Assembly (NCBI RefSeq): GCF_019972115.1
Contig: NZ_BPFJ01000001.1
Location: 372,001 to 436,000, forward strand
Length of the DNA: 64,000 nucleotides
Direction of reading: 5' to 3'
Source of the DNA: Sulfurovum sp. TSL6
Lineage (GTDB): Bacteria; Campylobacterota; Campylobacteria; Campylobacterales; Sulfurovaceae
The stretch's first letter is position 1; the number at the start of each line of letters is the position of its first letter. The translations under genes and the position numbers were made by a program. The notes under the pieces were generated by a model, which saw only the letters and a list, made by a program, of their open reading frames with translations, was not told the origin of the DNA and searched no databases. Below, in pieces: positions 46,117-55,102 of this stretch.

Positions 46117-46150
46117 ATTTTATCGTCATTATGTGTACCCTGTGTGCAAT
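46117..46150 (-). promoter_or_regulatory. Copper-type tandem operator and -10, site E
   Basis: Minus-strand half-sites ATTGCACAC (46150-46142) and GGTACACAT (46139-46131), eight bases, then TAAAAT (46122-46117). It drives cusCBA. Two extra imperfect half-sites (TTTCACAT, ATTACAT) lie just upstream with an 11-bp period. Confidence 0.7.
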
Positions 46151-46220
46151 ATGTAATATATGTGAAACAAGCGTTTAAAAATGGAAAAAATAAAATATAC
46201 TATAAAACCTATAGATTTAC

Positions 46221-46249
46221 TTGACATTAAAAATATATTTGGCTAATAT
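46221..46249 (+). promoter_or_regulatory. Consensus sigma-70 promoter toward DUF4395-Rrf2-metY
   Basis: TTGACA (46221-46226), a 17-base spacer and TAATAT (46244-46249). The resulting leader to the DUF4395 gene would be about 220 nt and contains the palindrome at 46348-46368. The 401-base gap 46074-46474 has no convincing gene. Confidence 0.65.
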
Positions 46250-46347
46250 ACACTTATAAGATAATGAAATGCACTTGTAAAAACCCTAGATGTTTACATT
46301 AGACAAGGCATTGCACATTTTTTTTGGTTATTTTAGTCTCCCCTATA

Positions 46348-46368
46348 TTGTTTATTGTTAATAAACAA
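46348..46368. promoter_or_regulatory. 21-bp palindrome in the DUF4395-Rrf2 leader
   Basis: A perfect inverted repeat TTGTTTATT-GTT-AATAAACAA. A dimeric repressor site is likely; the Rrf2-type regulator encoded in the same operon is the obvious candidate, by position only. Confidence 0.5.
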
Positions 46369-46474
46369 ACTGAGAAAAAGTCAATGTTGTAAATTACTCT
46401 AGGGTCTTTAGAGGTGCAAATCATAGTGCTAAAGGGCTTTGCTCAAAAATATTACTTCAGTGAAAGGAAAGAAT

Positions 46475-46933
46475 ATGTCTCCAAGTTGTCCGATATCTAC
46501 AAGAAGAGTTGACTCTAACATGGTAAGAATTATCTCTTTCCAGGTAACACTTTTTACGCTTATACTTTTGATCACACAAGAGAGTGCCTTTGCACTCATC
46601 ATACTCTTTGATTTTTTCATGAGAGCATTGCGATTATCAAATTTCAGTCCATTTGAGATGATGGGTAAGTTTGTACTTAGAGGGTGGGGTGTTGCACCTA
46701 AACTTTGTGATGAATCACCAAAAAGGTTTGCGCTGTATCTTGGACTGGTCACTTCATTGTTTATTGTCGTCTTTTATTTTGCCGGTTTTACACTATTTGC
46801 TACTGTGGTAGCGATTATTTTATTAATTTGTGCATTACTTGAGACATTATTCGATTTTTGTATAGGATGTAAGCTATACTACGTGATACAAATCGGTAAA
46901 GGTCTTTTAGGAAATGATAGGAATATCCAGTAA
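46475..46933 (+). CDS. DUF4395 membrane protein
   Basis: A 152-residue membrane protein. ATG 46475 has GAAAGGAAAGA before it, favoured over 46439. It begins with SCPISTRRVDSNMVRIISFQ, the CP..RVD..VR signature of DUF4395, then four hydrophobic helices with FCIGCKLYY in the last. Members often neighbour rhodanese or thioredoxin genes and sulfur metabolism, in line with the metY-like gene two genes downstream. Its end overlaps the Rrf2 gene by 20 bases. Confidence 0.82.
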   Translation: MSPSCPISTRRVDSNMVRIISFQVTLFTLILLITQESAFALIILFDFFMRALRLSNFSPFEMMGKFVLRGWGVAPKLCDESPKRFALYLGLVTSLFIVVFYFAGFTLFATVVAIILLICALLETLFDFCIGCKLYYVIQIGKGLLGNDRNIQ

Positions 46934-47327
46934 AACAATTTATGCTGTCGCTGCACTTCAGGAGTTGGGTTCAATTCCAGACAATAAAGTCCTTAAGATA
47001 AAAGAAATAGCAGCAAATGCATCCATCCCGCAAAACTTTTTGGAACAAATACTTTTAGAACTTAAAAAGCAGGGTCTGCTTACAAGCATCAAAGGTGCAC
47101 ATGGCGGATACAAACTTGCAAAAAAACTTAATGATATCACACTCAAAGATGTGGTGCTTATCTTAGAGTCAGATATATTTGCTGATAACTATCAAACAGA
47201 TAATCAAGCACTTAAATTCTTTTGGGATGATATTAAACAAAAAGTCTCAGCCGTGTTCGAGATCCCCTTGTCTGAACTGAAGAACTATCAACTTAAAGCC
47301 AACCAAATACTTAATTATTCAATATAG
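46914..47327 (+). CDS. Rrf2-family transcriptional regulator
   Basis: A 137-residue regulator with the Rrf2 winged helix: TIYAVAALQELG, KIKEIAANASIPQNFLEQILLELKKQGLLTSIKGAHGGYKLAK. The cysteines used by IscR/NsrR to hold an iron-sulfur cluster are absent, so it is of the CymR type that senses by protein contact or ligand. It lies between DUF4395 and an O-acetylhomoserine sulfhydrylase-like gene and probably controls this sulfur amino acid unit. Confidence 0.9.
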   Translation: MIGISSKTIYAVAALQELGSIPDNKVLKIKEIAANASIPQNFLEQILLELKKQGLLTSIKGAHGGYKLAKKLNDITLKDVVLILESDIFADNYQTDNQALKFFWDDIKQKVSAVFEIPLSELKNYQLKANQILNYSI

Positions 47328-47335
47328 GAACTAAG

Positions 47336-48595
47336 ATGAACAATACCACTGATTTTGATTACTTCAATACCTTACTTGTCCAAAGTGTAGGTTCAAAGGT
47401 AGGCCCTATTGCACCTACGATCACCCCGTCTGCTGCTTATGGCTATGAAAATGCCGAAGAAGCAGAAGGTATCTTTTCTGCACAGGTCAACAAGCCTCTC
47501 TATGCAAGAGTAGGGAACCCGACAAATGCTAAATTGGAAGCTATCGTAGCGAAGATGGAGGGTGGATTTGGTGCCATTGCTACTTCTTCAGGTATGGGTG
47601 CTATCTCTATGGTATGTAGCGCTTTTTTATCTGCAGGGGATGAGTTGCTTTGTATCGGTGGCTTCTTTGGAGGGACCTATTCACTTGTGAATGAAACTTT
47701 GGCACGTTTTGGTATCACAAACACTTTTTGTACTGTAGATGATTTTGAACACATTGAAGCAACACTTAAACGTGGTATTAAAATGGTACTTTTTGAGTCA
47801 GTAGGTAATCCCAGCCTTACACTTCCAGATATACAGCGTATTATCGACCTTTGTAATAAGTATGAAACATTGGTCATGATAGACAATACTGCAACACCGC
47901 TTTTGGTGAGACCACTGGAGATGGGTGCCGACATCTCTGTACACTCTTCAACTAAAAATATGTCTGGTCACTCAGCTGCACTGGGTGGAATAGCTGTTTT
48001 TAGAGCGGTAAAAGAAGAGGGTGATAAATTACTGAACCCAAAATATGCAGATGTACACAAAATAGTGAAAAAGATGGGAAAAAAAGCATTTATACCTATC
48101 TGTAAAAAACGTGCCATTCGTGATTTTGGTATGACTGCCAATGCCTTTGGTTCATTTATGACAATGGTAGGACTGGAAACACTCTCACTTAGGGTAGAGA
48201 GGATCAATAAAAGTGTTGAAACTGTCGCAGCATTACTTGACGAGAAACTGCCTGAGGGGGTAAGTGTAAACCATCCATCACTTCCATCAAGTCCTGATCA
48301 TGATCGATACAAGTCAGACTTTGCCCAAGGTTGCGGTCCATTACTCAGTATAAACTGTGGCACAAAAGAGCGGGCTTTTATTTTCCTCAACAAACTGAAT
48401 CTTGTGATACAAACAGCAAACATAGGGGACAATAGAACACTCGCACTTCATATGACAAGTACCATTTATAGTGATTTCAATGAGGAAGCCCGTAAATTTT
48501 TAGGTGTGGATGAAGGGTTGATCCGTGTTTCCATCGGTTTGGAAGATCCTATGGCCATTGCAGAAGACTTTTTACAAGCAGCAAATGCATTATAA
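47336..48595 (+). CDS. PLP-dependent Cys/Met metabolism enzyme (O-acetylhomoserine sulfhydrylase-like)
   Basis: A 419-residue enzyme of the Cys/Met metabolism family. The PLP lysine is in SVHSSTKNMSGHSAALGG; YARVGNPTNAKLEAIVAKMEGG and VMIDNTATPLLVRPLEMGAD are other family marks. Length and end (HMTSTIYSDFNEEARKFLGV) fit O-acetylhomoserine sulfhydrylases, which make homocysteine from sulfide, but methionine gamma-lyases are close relatives. It starts eight bases after the Rrf2 gene. Confidence 0.88.
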   Translation: MNNTTDFDYFNTLLVQSVGSKVGPIAPTITPSAAYGYENAEEAEGIFSAQVNKPLYARVGNPTNAKLEAIVAKMEGGFGAIATSSGMGAISMVCSAFLSAGDELLCIGGFFGGTYSLVNETLARFGITNTFCTVDDFEHIEATLKRGIKMVLFESVGNPSLTLPDIQRIIDLCNKYETLVMIDNTATPLLVRPLEMGADISVHSSTKNMSGHSAALGGIAVFRAVKEEGDKLLNPKYADVHKIVKKMGKKAFIPICKKRAIRDFGMTANAFGSFMTMVGLETLSLRVERINKSVETVAALLDEKLPEGVSVNHPSLPSSPDHDRYKSDFAQGCGPLLSINCGTKERAFIFLNKLNLVIQTANIGDNRTLALHMTSTIYSDFNEEARKFLGVDEGLIRVSIGLEDPMAIAEDFLQAANAL

Positions 48596-48604
48596 GTAGG
48601 TATC

Positions 48605-49822
48605 GTGCGCCATACGTTTCTGCGTTTTTCCCTATTCATACTGTTGCTGTTGGTTTCTCTCGAAGCCAGCAGTGAACACAAAGGGCTTATCTATCTCAAT
48701 ACTATTAGAGAAAAGAGTGGCCTTATCAAACTTAAAACCAATAAAACTTTACAACATGCAGCTACTTCACATGCAAACTATCTCATACATAACCAACAAA
48801 ACGGACATTACGAAAAAAGAGGAAAATATGCATATACAGGTAGTACACCTTCTGAGCGTGTGATAAAAGCAGATTATCCTTCCACTTTTGTGATGGAAAA
48901 TGTCTCTATTAATACAGCAGGGCATAAAAAATCCATAGACAACCTTTTTTCCGCGATTTACCATCGTTTTGTATTTTTGGATTTTGATATAGATGAGATA
49001 GGTTTTGGGGTTTCATCTAGCAAGAAAAAAAGAAAAGTAAAACATGCATATGTCTATAATATGGGTTCATCAGGTATTGCAGGACTTTGTAATAGATCCT
49101 TTACTTTGACACATGGTATCTATTATATGAGTGATATTTGTAAGCAAAGTACCAAGATGATACCTCAGTCACTTTTTGAAGTAACAAAAGATAAAGTACG
49201 ACGTAAAAACAGAGATATTATCGTGTATCCATACGCTGAACAAAGAGATATCTGGCCTGCTTTTTATAATGAGTCTCCAGATCCTCTTCCTGGTTATAAA
49301 GTCAGCGGTTTTCCACTTTCTGTACAGTTCAATCCTGCAAATTATAAACATGTAACGTTGAGATCTTTTCGTTTATATGATGAAAATGGAAAAGAGATAA
49401 AAGAAACTAAGATCCTGCAATACAACAGTGATCATAACCATCTTTTAACCGAATTGGAATTTGTACTCATGCCACTGAAAAGACTAGAGTTTGACACAAA
49501 ATATACGGCAGTATTTGAAGCGGTTGCCGATGGGGCTAAAATGAAAAAGCAGTGGACATTCAAAACAGCCAAACCTGAAGAAAAAATATATAGAGTGAGT
49601 GGCAATAAGACAAAACTGACAGTACAGGCAGGTTCAACAGTTTTACTCTACATGGTACCGGGTTCAGGGAAAGATATCTTACATAGTTACCGGTCCAGGG
49701 GAGGTATCAATGCCTCATTTCTGGATCAAAATACCTTAAAAGTGACATTCCCGAAGAGACGCTCTTCAGGCAGGGTCAGTTTGGACTTTGGTAAGAAAAA
49801 AGTTTTCTTTGATGTACAGTAG
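48605..49822 (+). CDS. Secreted CAP-domain (SCP/PR1-like) protein
   Basis: A 405-residue secreted protein. A GTG start with AGTAGGT before it; signal peptide FILLLLVSLEAS. Residues ~25-145 are a CAP domain (LIYLNTIREKSGL, HAATSHANYLIHNQQNGHYE, ENVSIN, DFDIDEIGFGVS), where His and Glu positions of the CAP cavity are present. Two beta-rich domains follow, one with a Big/FN3-like pattern (SVQFNPANYKHVTLRSFRLYDENG). CAP proteins bind sterols, peptides or glycans, or cleave proteins; role here unknown. Confidence 0.84.
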   Translation: MRHTFLRFSLFILLLLVSLEASSEHKGLIYLNTIREKSGLIKLKTNKTLQHAATSHANYLIHNQQNGHYEKRGKYAYTGSTPSERVIKADYPSTFVMENVSINTAGHKKSIDNLFSAIYHRFVFLDFDIDEIGFGVSSSKKKRKVKHAYVYNMGSSGIAGLCNRSFTLTHGIYYMSDICKQSTKMIPQSLFEVTKDKVRRKNRDIIVYPYAEQRDIWPAFYNESPDPLPGYKVSGFPLSVQFNPANYKHVTLRSFRLYDENGKEIKETKILQYNSDHNHLLTELEFVLMPLKRLEFDTKYTAVFEAVADGAKMKKQWTFKTAKPEEKIYRVSGNKTKLTVQAGSTVLLYMVPGSGKDILHSYRSRGGINASFLDQNTLKVTFPKRRSSGRVSLDFGKKKVFFDVQ

Positions 49823-50677
49823 TTAGAATGAAGCTTTCAACCCATAAAAATAGTTTTGTAACTGCATCATACCTTTAGTGGAAAACTGTTCCATGAAGCT
49901 CTCTAGTTTATCTTTTTCTTTCCATCTTGGATCTGTGACCTTCGCAAGTTTTTCCACTTCTGCCTTGGCTTGGCTTTTTACTCCGACACGGTCTATAAGT
50001 CCTGCATCTTTAGCTCTTTTGGCTGAAAATATATGGGCATCTGCATACTCTTTTGAATGCTTTATATCTAAGCCCCGCGCATTCGCTACATCACTGATAA
50101 AAAGTTCATAGGTATCTTTGGTCAGTCTTTCGAGTTCAGCACGTTCTTCTGCTGTCCATTCTCTTGTTGGCGTGCCAGCTTCTTTGTAGGTACCTTGTTT
50201 GACTATCTGTGTTTTAACACCGATAGTATCCATCAGTTCTTCTATGTTTGCACTCTCCATTATCACCCCGATAGAGCCCACGATAGAGCCTGGATTGGCA
50301 ATAATAGTATTGGCATAGATAGATGCGTAATAGCTGCCGCTTGCCATCATCCCGGAAGCATAAGCAACCACGGGTTTATGCTCTTTTAACGCTTTGATAG
50401 CATAGGCGATCTCAATAGAAGGAGGAACCGCACCCCCGGGTGAATTAATGTTGAGCAGTACACCTTTGATCTTCGGGTCTTTTTGTATCTCTTCTATCTC
50501 TTTGAGTATGGCATCAGCATCCATGATGGGACCTGCGAGTTGTATCTCTTGTAGATTGGCAGGCTTTAATTCTGTTGTTGACGTGGGCATAAGAACAACA
50601 AAAGCAATGAGCAAAAAAAGCATTCCCAAAAAGTGTTGACCTATCCATTTGATCGCTTTTCCTATAGCACTAAACAT
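49823..50677 (-). CDS. sppA: Signal peptide peptidase SppA (short form)
   Basis: A 284-residue S49 serine peptidase with an N-terminal membrane anchor. The nucleophile is in SGMMASGSYYAS and the catalytic lysine in VKQGTYKEAG; NSPGGAVPPS is the oxyanion loop. It digests signal peptides left in the inner membrane after export. It overlaps the end of the mqnX gene by eight bases. AAGGAGAAAAAT precedes the ATG. Confidence 0.93.
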   Translation of the reverse strand: MFSAIGKAIKWIGQHFLGMLFLLIAFVVLMPTSTTELKPANLQEIQLAGPIMDADAILKEIEEIQKDPKIKGVLLNINSPGGAVPPSIEIAYAIKALKEHKPVVAYASGMMASGSYYASIYANTIIANPGSIVGSIGVIMESANIEELMDTIGVKTQIVKQGTYKEAGTPTREWTAEERAELERLTKDTYELFISDVANARGLDIKHSKEYADAHIFSAKRAKDAGLIDRVGVKSQAKAEVEKLAKVTDPRWKEKDKLESFMEQFSTKGMMQLQNYFYGLKASF

Positions 50678-51884
50678 ATTTTTCTCCTTCTATATAAACT
50701 TCTGAAACTTCTTTCGTATGCAAGATACTCCACAGTGCTAACTCATCTGTTCTTTGAGGTGCTTCAGGCAGTGTAACAATTGCAAAGTCCGCAAGTCTGT
50801 CTACTTCTATTTTACCACAGTTTAGACCTAATATATCAGCGGCATCTCCAGTGACTGCACGTAGTAATTTTTCGGAAAGTTCTTGGATATGAATGTCGTT
50901 GTGTAGCATGATCGCAGCTTTAAGTTCATCGAAGATATTCAGTGAATCGTTGGAACTTAATCCGTCTGTAGCGACAGTAAAAGGGAGGGATAGGTCTTCA
51001 ATAGCAAGCCTTCCGCACCCCAAGTATCGGTTGGAACGAGGACAATGGGCGATAGTGTGTCCTTTTTGGGCCAAATAATTTAACTCATCTTCCGTTGCCT
51101 GTACACAGTGTATGAAATGTGTCGGATAGGTATCAAAGGCATGCATGAACTCTTTGATATTTGTGACCGTCGTGGATGTGTTAAAGTATTTTAGGAAAAA
51201 TGCTTTGAGTGCACCAGTACTGGATTCGAGCCATTCTCTTTCTGCCTGTGATTCTAAAAAATGCGCACTAAGGGGCATCTTATGTTTTTTAGCTACATTC
51301 ACTGCTTTTTGCAAGAGTATAGGATGTACTGAATAGGGCGAATGTATCGCTATAGCGGGGATGATACGAGAACTTTTATCGCATGATTGAGAAGCTCTGA
51401 CACGTTCTTGAAAGTCACCATACAGCATATCTGCGTACATAGCATTTGAACCTATGAGTTCATTAAAGAAGACAACACGTTGAGGGGTTTTTTCACAGAC
51501 TTCAAGTTCATTACCAAAACTTGAAACAGCCCCAAATGTTGTGATACCTGATCGCATCATCTTTGTACATGAATCTAGCATCATTTCATTGGTACAGGCA
51601 CCTATAAGTTCATCACGATGATCTATGACAGAGTCAAGCCAAGGTTTAAAAGAGCCATAGACTAAAGATGTTTTATTCGCTGAAAACTCCAAATGTACAT
51701 GGGTGTTTATGAAGCCAGGGTAGAGTATTGAATGTGGCTCAGTCTGGATGACCTTTGCATCTGGATAACGTTCTACAAGTGCTTCAAGGGTACCAATATC
51801 TTTAATGATTTCCGTAAATGCAACTGCTTGATTTTGTACATAGCCATTGGGTGTATAGAGAAAGTCCGCATTTATTATCTTCAT
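50670..51884 (-). CDS. mqnX: Aminofutalosine deaminase family hydrolase (menaquinone synthesis)
   Basis: A 404-residue amidohydrolase: metal motif NTHVHLEFS near residue 60, HSPYSVHP, SAHFLES, HCVQATEDEL and TDGLSSNDSLNIFDEL, which together are the deaminase-type sites of the family. In Campylobacterota this gene provides aminodeoxyfutalosine deaminase for the futalosine route to menaquinone. It precedes sppA on the minus strand. Close relatives deaminate other purine compounds, so substrate is by family, not direct. Confidence 0.84.
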   Translation of the reverse strand: MKIINADFLYTPNGYVQNQAVAFTEIIKDIGTLEALVERYPDAKVIQTEPHSILYPGFINTHVHLEFSANKTSLVYGSFKPWLDSVIDHRDELIGACTNEMMLDSCTKMMRSGITTFGAVSSFGNELEVCEKTPQRVVFFNELIGSNAMYADMLYGDFQERVRASQSCDKSSRIIPAIAIHSPYSVHPILLQKAVNVAKKHKMPLSAHFLESQAEREWLESSTGALKAFFLKYFNTSTTVTNIKEFMHAFDTYPTHFIHCVQATEDELNYLAQKGHTIAHCPRSNRYLGCGRLAIEDLSLPFTVATDGLSSNDSLNIFDELKAAIMLHNDIHIQELSEKLLRAVTGDAADILGLNCGKIEVDRLADFAIVTLPEAPQRTDELALWSILHTKEVSEVYIEGEKYV

Positions 51885-51946
51885 TTTGCCTCACATTTAA
51901 TATATTTAGATAAAATAATACCTAAATTATATAAACAAGGTAGAAA

Positions 51947-52432
51947 ATGAAAATAGTAGTGATCCAAGGTCCGAACCTCAATATGCTAGGAATCAGAGAA
52001 CAAAATGTCTATGGTCCGATGAAATTAGAAGATATCCATTCACAAATGAAAGCATTTGCTGACCAAAATAAAACAGAGATCGAATTTTTTCAAAGTAACT
52101 TAGAGGGTGAGATCGTAGATCGTATTCAAGAGTGTATCGGTGATGCTGATGGTATTATTATCAATCCGGCAGCATATACGCATACGTCTATCGCTATCCG
52201 TGATGCTATTGCTGCGGTACAGATACCTACGCTTGAAGTACACCTTTCAAACATTTACCAAAGAGAAGAATTTAGACATAAATCACTGACAGCACCTGTA
52301 TGTGCCGGTCAAATTTCAGGTATGGGACCGTTTGGTTACCACTTGGCAATGGTTGGTATGACACAAATGCTTTCAGAAGTGGCAGCTATGAGAGAACACC
52401 AGGCTAAAACACAAGCAGCACAACAAAAATAA
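51947..52432 (+). CDS. aroQ: Type II 3-dehydroquinate dehydratase
   Basis: A 161-residue AroQ enzyme: [11 protein letters not shown], catalytic Y22 in NVYG, then [15 protein letters not shown] and [16 protein letters not shown], all canonical. It takes 3-dehydroquinate to 3-dehydroshikimate in the shikimate pathway. In Campylobacterota it is commonly followed by the peptidase and folK genes, as here. Confidence 0.95.
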   Translation: MKIVVIQGPNLNMLGIREQNVYGPMKLEDIHSQMKAFADQNKTEIEFFQSNLEGEIVDRIQECIGDADGIIINPAAYTHTSIAIRDAIAAVQIPTLEVHLSNIYQREEFRHKSLTAPVCAGQISGMGPFGYHLAMVGMTQMLSEVAAMREHQAKTQAAQQK

Positions 52433-52442
52433 TTCTATACTT

Positions 52443-52462
52443 CTCCTCTCCTCCGAGAGGAG
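52443..52462. terminator. Hairpin after aroQ
   Basis: An 8-bp stem CTCCTCTC / GAGAGGAG around CTCC, 10 bases after the aroQ stop. No strong T run follows, so it may be a partial terminator. Confidence 0.4.
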
Positions 52463-52501
52463 GGCTATACCCCAATTTTAAACTAAATCAAAAGGTCACC
52501 T

Positions 52502-53521
52502 ATGAACTACATGCTCAAAGATGAAAATGCTATCTACTATGAATGTGGCTACAGTTGTGATAATGCCCTCTATCTTTCTTTGGGAAGTGAAGCATTTTTT
52601 ATCACAGACAGTCGTTACACCATCGATGCAACCCAAAATGTAAAAGGTGCAACAGTAGTTATCAATCGTGATCTTTATGGTGAAGCTGTTCATTTACTCA
52701 AAAAGGCTAGGGTTAAAAAAGTGGTCTTTGATCCTAAAGAGTGGAGTGTAGATGGTTTTGAGCGTGTGAGTTCCCAATGTAAAGTAAAGTTTGACCCACA
52801 GTTGGATTTTTCACATAAAAAGCGTATCATTAAAAGTGATGAAGAACTGAAAATACTTGCAAAGGCAGCAAAACTTGGTGCAAAAGCATTTAAAGCATTA
52901 GCCAAAGAGTTTTCTAAAAATGGTTTGGGCGAAAATGAATATACCTTAACATACAGAGCAAAAGGAGCTTTGAGTGATTTTGGCAAGTATGACCTGAGTT
53001 TTGATCCCATAGTGGCTGTGAATGCAAATGCTGCGAAACCTCATGCTATGCCAACATCTACAAAACTCACTAAAAATGATCTGCTTCTGGTGGATGCAGG
53101 ATTGAAATACAAACGTTATTGCTCAGACCGCACACGTACTGTTCAGGCGAATAAAGGTTTTAGGTTTGATACAAAACAAAGTTTTAAACGTAAAAAAATA
53201 CAAAAAGCCTATGATACGGTTCTCAAAGCACATGACAATGCCATTGCCAAAGCACGTTCCGGAATGAAAGCGAAAAAGGTGGATGCTCTTACCCGTGACA
53301 TTGTCACGAAAGCAGGTTTTGGTGAGTACTATGTACACTCAACAGGACATGGGGTAGGACTGGACATTCATGAAATGCCTTATATTTCTACAAAATCGGA
53401 TACGGTGATCGAGGATGGTATGGTGTATACTATAGAACCGGGTATATACATTCCTGATGAGTTTGGTATTCGTATCGAAGATATGGTAGCGATGGTAGAC
53501 GGTAAAGCTGTTGTCCTGTAG
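52502..53521 (+). CDS. pepP: Xaa-Pro aminopeptidase-type (M24) peptidase
   Basis: A 339-residue M24 metallopeptidase: N-terminal creatinase-like domain (1-115), then the pita-bread domain with metal ligands in LLVDAGLKYKRYCSDRTRT (two aspartates), STGHGVGLDIHEMP, EPGIYI and RIEDM. It removes the N-terminal residue before proline from peptides. It is the second gene of the aroQ-folK-flhF run. Confidence 0.9.
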   Translation: MNYMLKDENAIYYECGYSCDNALYLSLGSEAFFITDSRYTIDATQNVKGATVVINRDLYGEAVHLLKKARVKKVVFDPKEWSVDGFERVSSQCKVKFDPQLDFSHKKRIIKSDEELKILAKAAKLGAKAFKALAKEFSKNGLGENEYTLTYRAKGALSDFGKYDLSFDPIVAVNANAAKPHAMPTSTKLTKNDLLLVDAGLKYKRYCSDRTRTVQANKGFRFDTKQSFKRKKIQKAYDTVLKAHDNAIAKARSGMKAKKVDALTRDIVTKAGFGEYYVHSTGHGVGLDIHEMPYISTKSDTVIEDGMVYTIEPGIYIPDEFGIRIEDMVAMVDGKAVVL

Positions 53522-53529
53522 GTTATGCT

Positions 53530-54024
53530 ATGATAAGAAAAAAAATAGACGTAAAAAACACTTTAATTAGAACAAAAGATTTTCCTTGTATCTTATCAAG
53601 TCAAAGCGGTTATAGAGCTTTACTAGGTATAGGTGGCAATATCGGTGATGTTGTACGTCGATTTGAACATCTTTTTTACTATTTTAAAAGATCTTCATTA
53701 CTACGTGTCATAGAGACTGCACCTATAGTAAAAAATCCTCCTTTCGGGTATACAGAGCAGGGAGATTTTTATAACTCTTTAATGGTCATTGAGACTTTTT
53801 TAAGTCCCAAGGCGTTATTACGTTATCTGTTGCGTGTAGAAAAGGTTTTTGGGCGTAAACGACTTTTTAAAGACGGTCCCAGAACATTAGATATCGATAT
53901 TATATTTTATGAAAATGTGAAAATGGAAACAAAAGATTTGACACTCCCACATCCGGGTTGGAAAGAACGAGCGTCAGTATTGATCCCATTATCAATGATG
54001 GAAAGGTATAACAATAATGGTTAA
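53530..54024 (+). CDS. folK: 2-amino-4-hydroxy-6-hydroxymethyldihydropteridine pyrophosphokinase
   Basis: A 164-residue HPPK with about 25 extra basic residues at the N-terminus. Core marks: YRALLGIGGNIGDVVRRFEHLF, YNSLMVIET, and GRKRLFKDGPRTLDIDIIFY. It joins pyrophosphate to the pterin of folate. It overlaps flhF by eight bases; the folK-flhF order is a conserved feature of this phylum. Confidence 0.93.
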   Translation: MIRKKIDVKNTLIRTKDFPCILSSQSGYRALLGIGGNIGDVVRRFEHLFYYFKRSSLLRVIETAPIVKNPPFGYTEQGDFYNSLMVIETFLSPKALLRYLLRVEKVFGRKRLFKDGPRTLDIDIIFYENVKMETKDLTLPHPGWKERASVLIPLSMMERYNNNG

Positions 54025-55102
54025 TGAAACATTTGTAGCTTCTGATCCAAAAAGTGCATACGAACAAGCCGTAGAGAAATACGGAGAGAGTGTTGAACTC
54101 ATTTCAGCAAAACAGATCAAATATGAAGATGGAAAATTACGTTCTGAAGTATGCATTGCAGTACCAAAAGATCTTTTTATGGAAAGATCTTTTGGTGAAA
54201 TTTCTACGGAGCATAATGATTCTGATAAAGAAGAAGATGAACTGTTAGAAGAATTGGGTGAACTGAAAAAACAATTATCTTTAATGCAAGAGGAGATGTT
54301 AGATTCAGAAGATGAGAGTGTAGTGCAAAAGGTAAAGAAACTTTTCATGAAAAAAGGCATTGCAAAATCTTGGCTGGATAATGCCTTAATGTCATTAATG
54401 GGAAATAACATACTTGATGATGCAACCCTGTTGGTTTCTTATTTGCTAGAAGAGATAGATGAGAGCCTGGAAGTACAAAAAGAAACATTGGATGAACCTA
54501 AAATAATGATGCTCGTAGGTCCAACAGGTGTAGGGAAAACGACCACTATTGCCAAACTGGCTGCACGTTATGCCTATTTGATGGATAAACCTTACAAAGT
54601 AGCCCTTCTAAACCTTGATAGTTATAAAGTAGGTGCTTTTGAACAACTTGCACACTATGCTGATATCATGCAACTTGAACATATTACTGTGGACAGTGTA
54701 GAAGGTTTTTCCAAAGGTTTGGAAGATTTGGCTGACTATGATGTTATACTCGTAGATACAGCCGGTATGTCTCCTTACGATACGCAAAAATTTATTAAAA
54801 CGGTTGAATTTGTTCAAACTGACATACCTAGAAAGTTAGAGGTCAACCTTGTTTTCTCTGCAACGGTAAAATATGAAGATATGGATGATATATATAATAA
54901 CTTCTCATTCCTGAATATTGACTCTGTCATGATCAGTAAATTTGATGAGACGAAGCATTTTGGGACCTTGCTAAACTTTATGTTATTATACAAGTTACCT
55001 ATGAGTTATTTCTCGACAGGTCAAGAGGTACCGGATGATCTTATGATTGCTTCAAAAGAGTATCTTTTAGAGCAGTTTATCGGGGACTTAGATGGAGCAT
55101 GA
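54017..55102 (+). CDS. flhF: FlhF, SRP-type GTPase of polar flagellum placement
   Basis: A 361-residue FlhF: acidic N-terminal B domain, N domain (VQKVKKLFMKKGIAKSWLDNAL), then the G domain with GPTGVGKTTT, LLNLDSYKVGAFEQL, DTAGMSPYD and SKFDETK. It normally sets the number and place of polar flagella together with FlhG. In related genomes flhG, fliA and fliM follow; here only a SpoA-domain protein and then mnmA do, so its normal partners are absent from this place. Confidence 0.92.
   Translation: MVNETFVASDPKSAYEQAVEKYGESVELISAKQIKYEDGKLRSEVCIAVPKDLFMERSFGEISTEHNDSDKEEDELLEELGELKKQLSLMQEEMLDSEDESVVQKVKKLFMKKGIAKSWLDNALMSLMGNNILDDATLLVSYLLEEIDESLEVQKETLDEPKIMMLVGPTGVGKTTTIAKLAARYAYLMDKPYKVALLNLDSYKVGAFEQLAHYADIMQLEHITVDSVEGFSKGLEDLADYDVILVDTAGMSPYDTQKFIKTVEFVQTDIPRKLEVNLVFSATVKYEDMDDIYNNFSFLNIDSVMISKFDETKHFGTLLNFMLLYKLPMSYFSTGQEVPDDLMIASKEYLLEQFIGDLDGA

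Noticed and set aside
46300-46320. ATTGCACAT upstream of the DUF4395 gene as a seventh copper site
   Set aside because: Only one half-site fits; the position 11 bp upstream does not match and no -10 lies 8 nt downstream.
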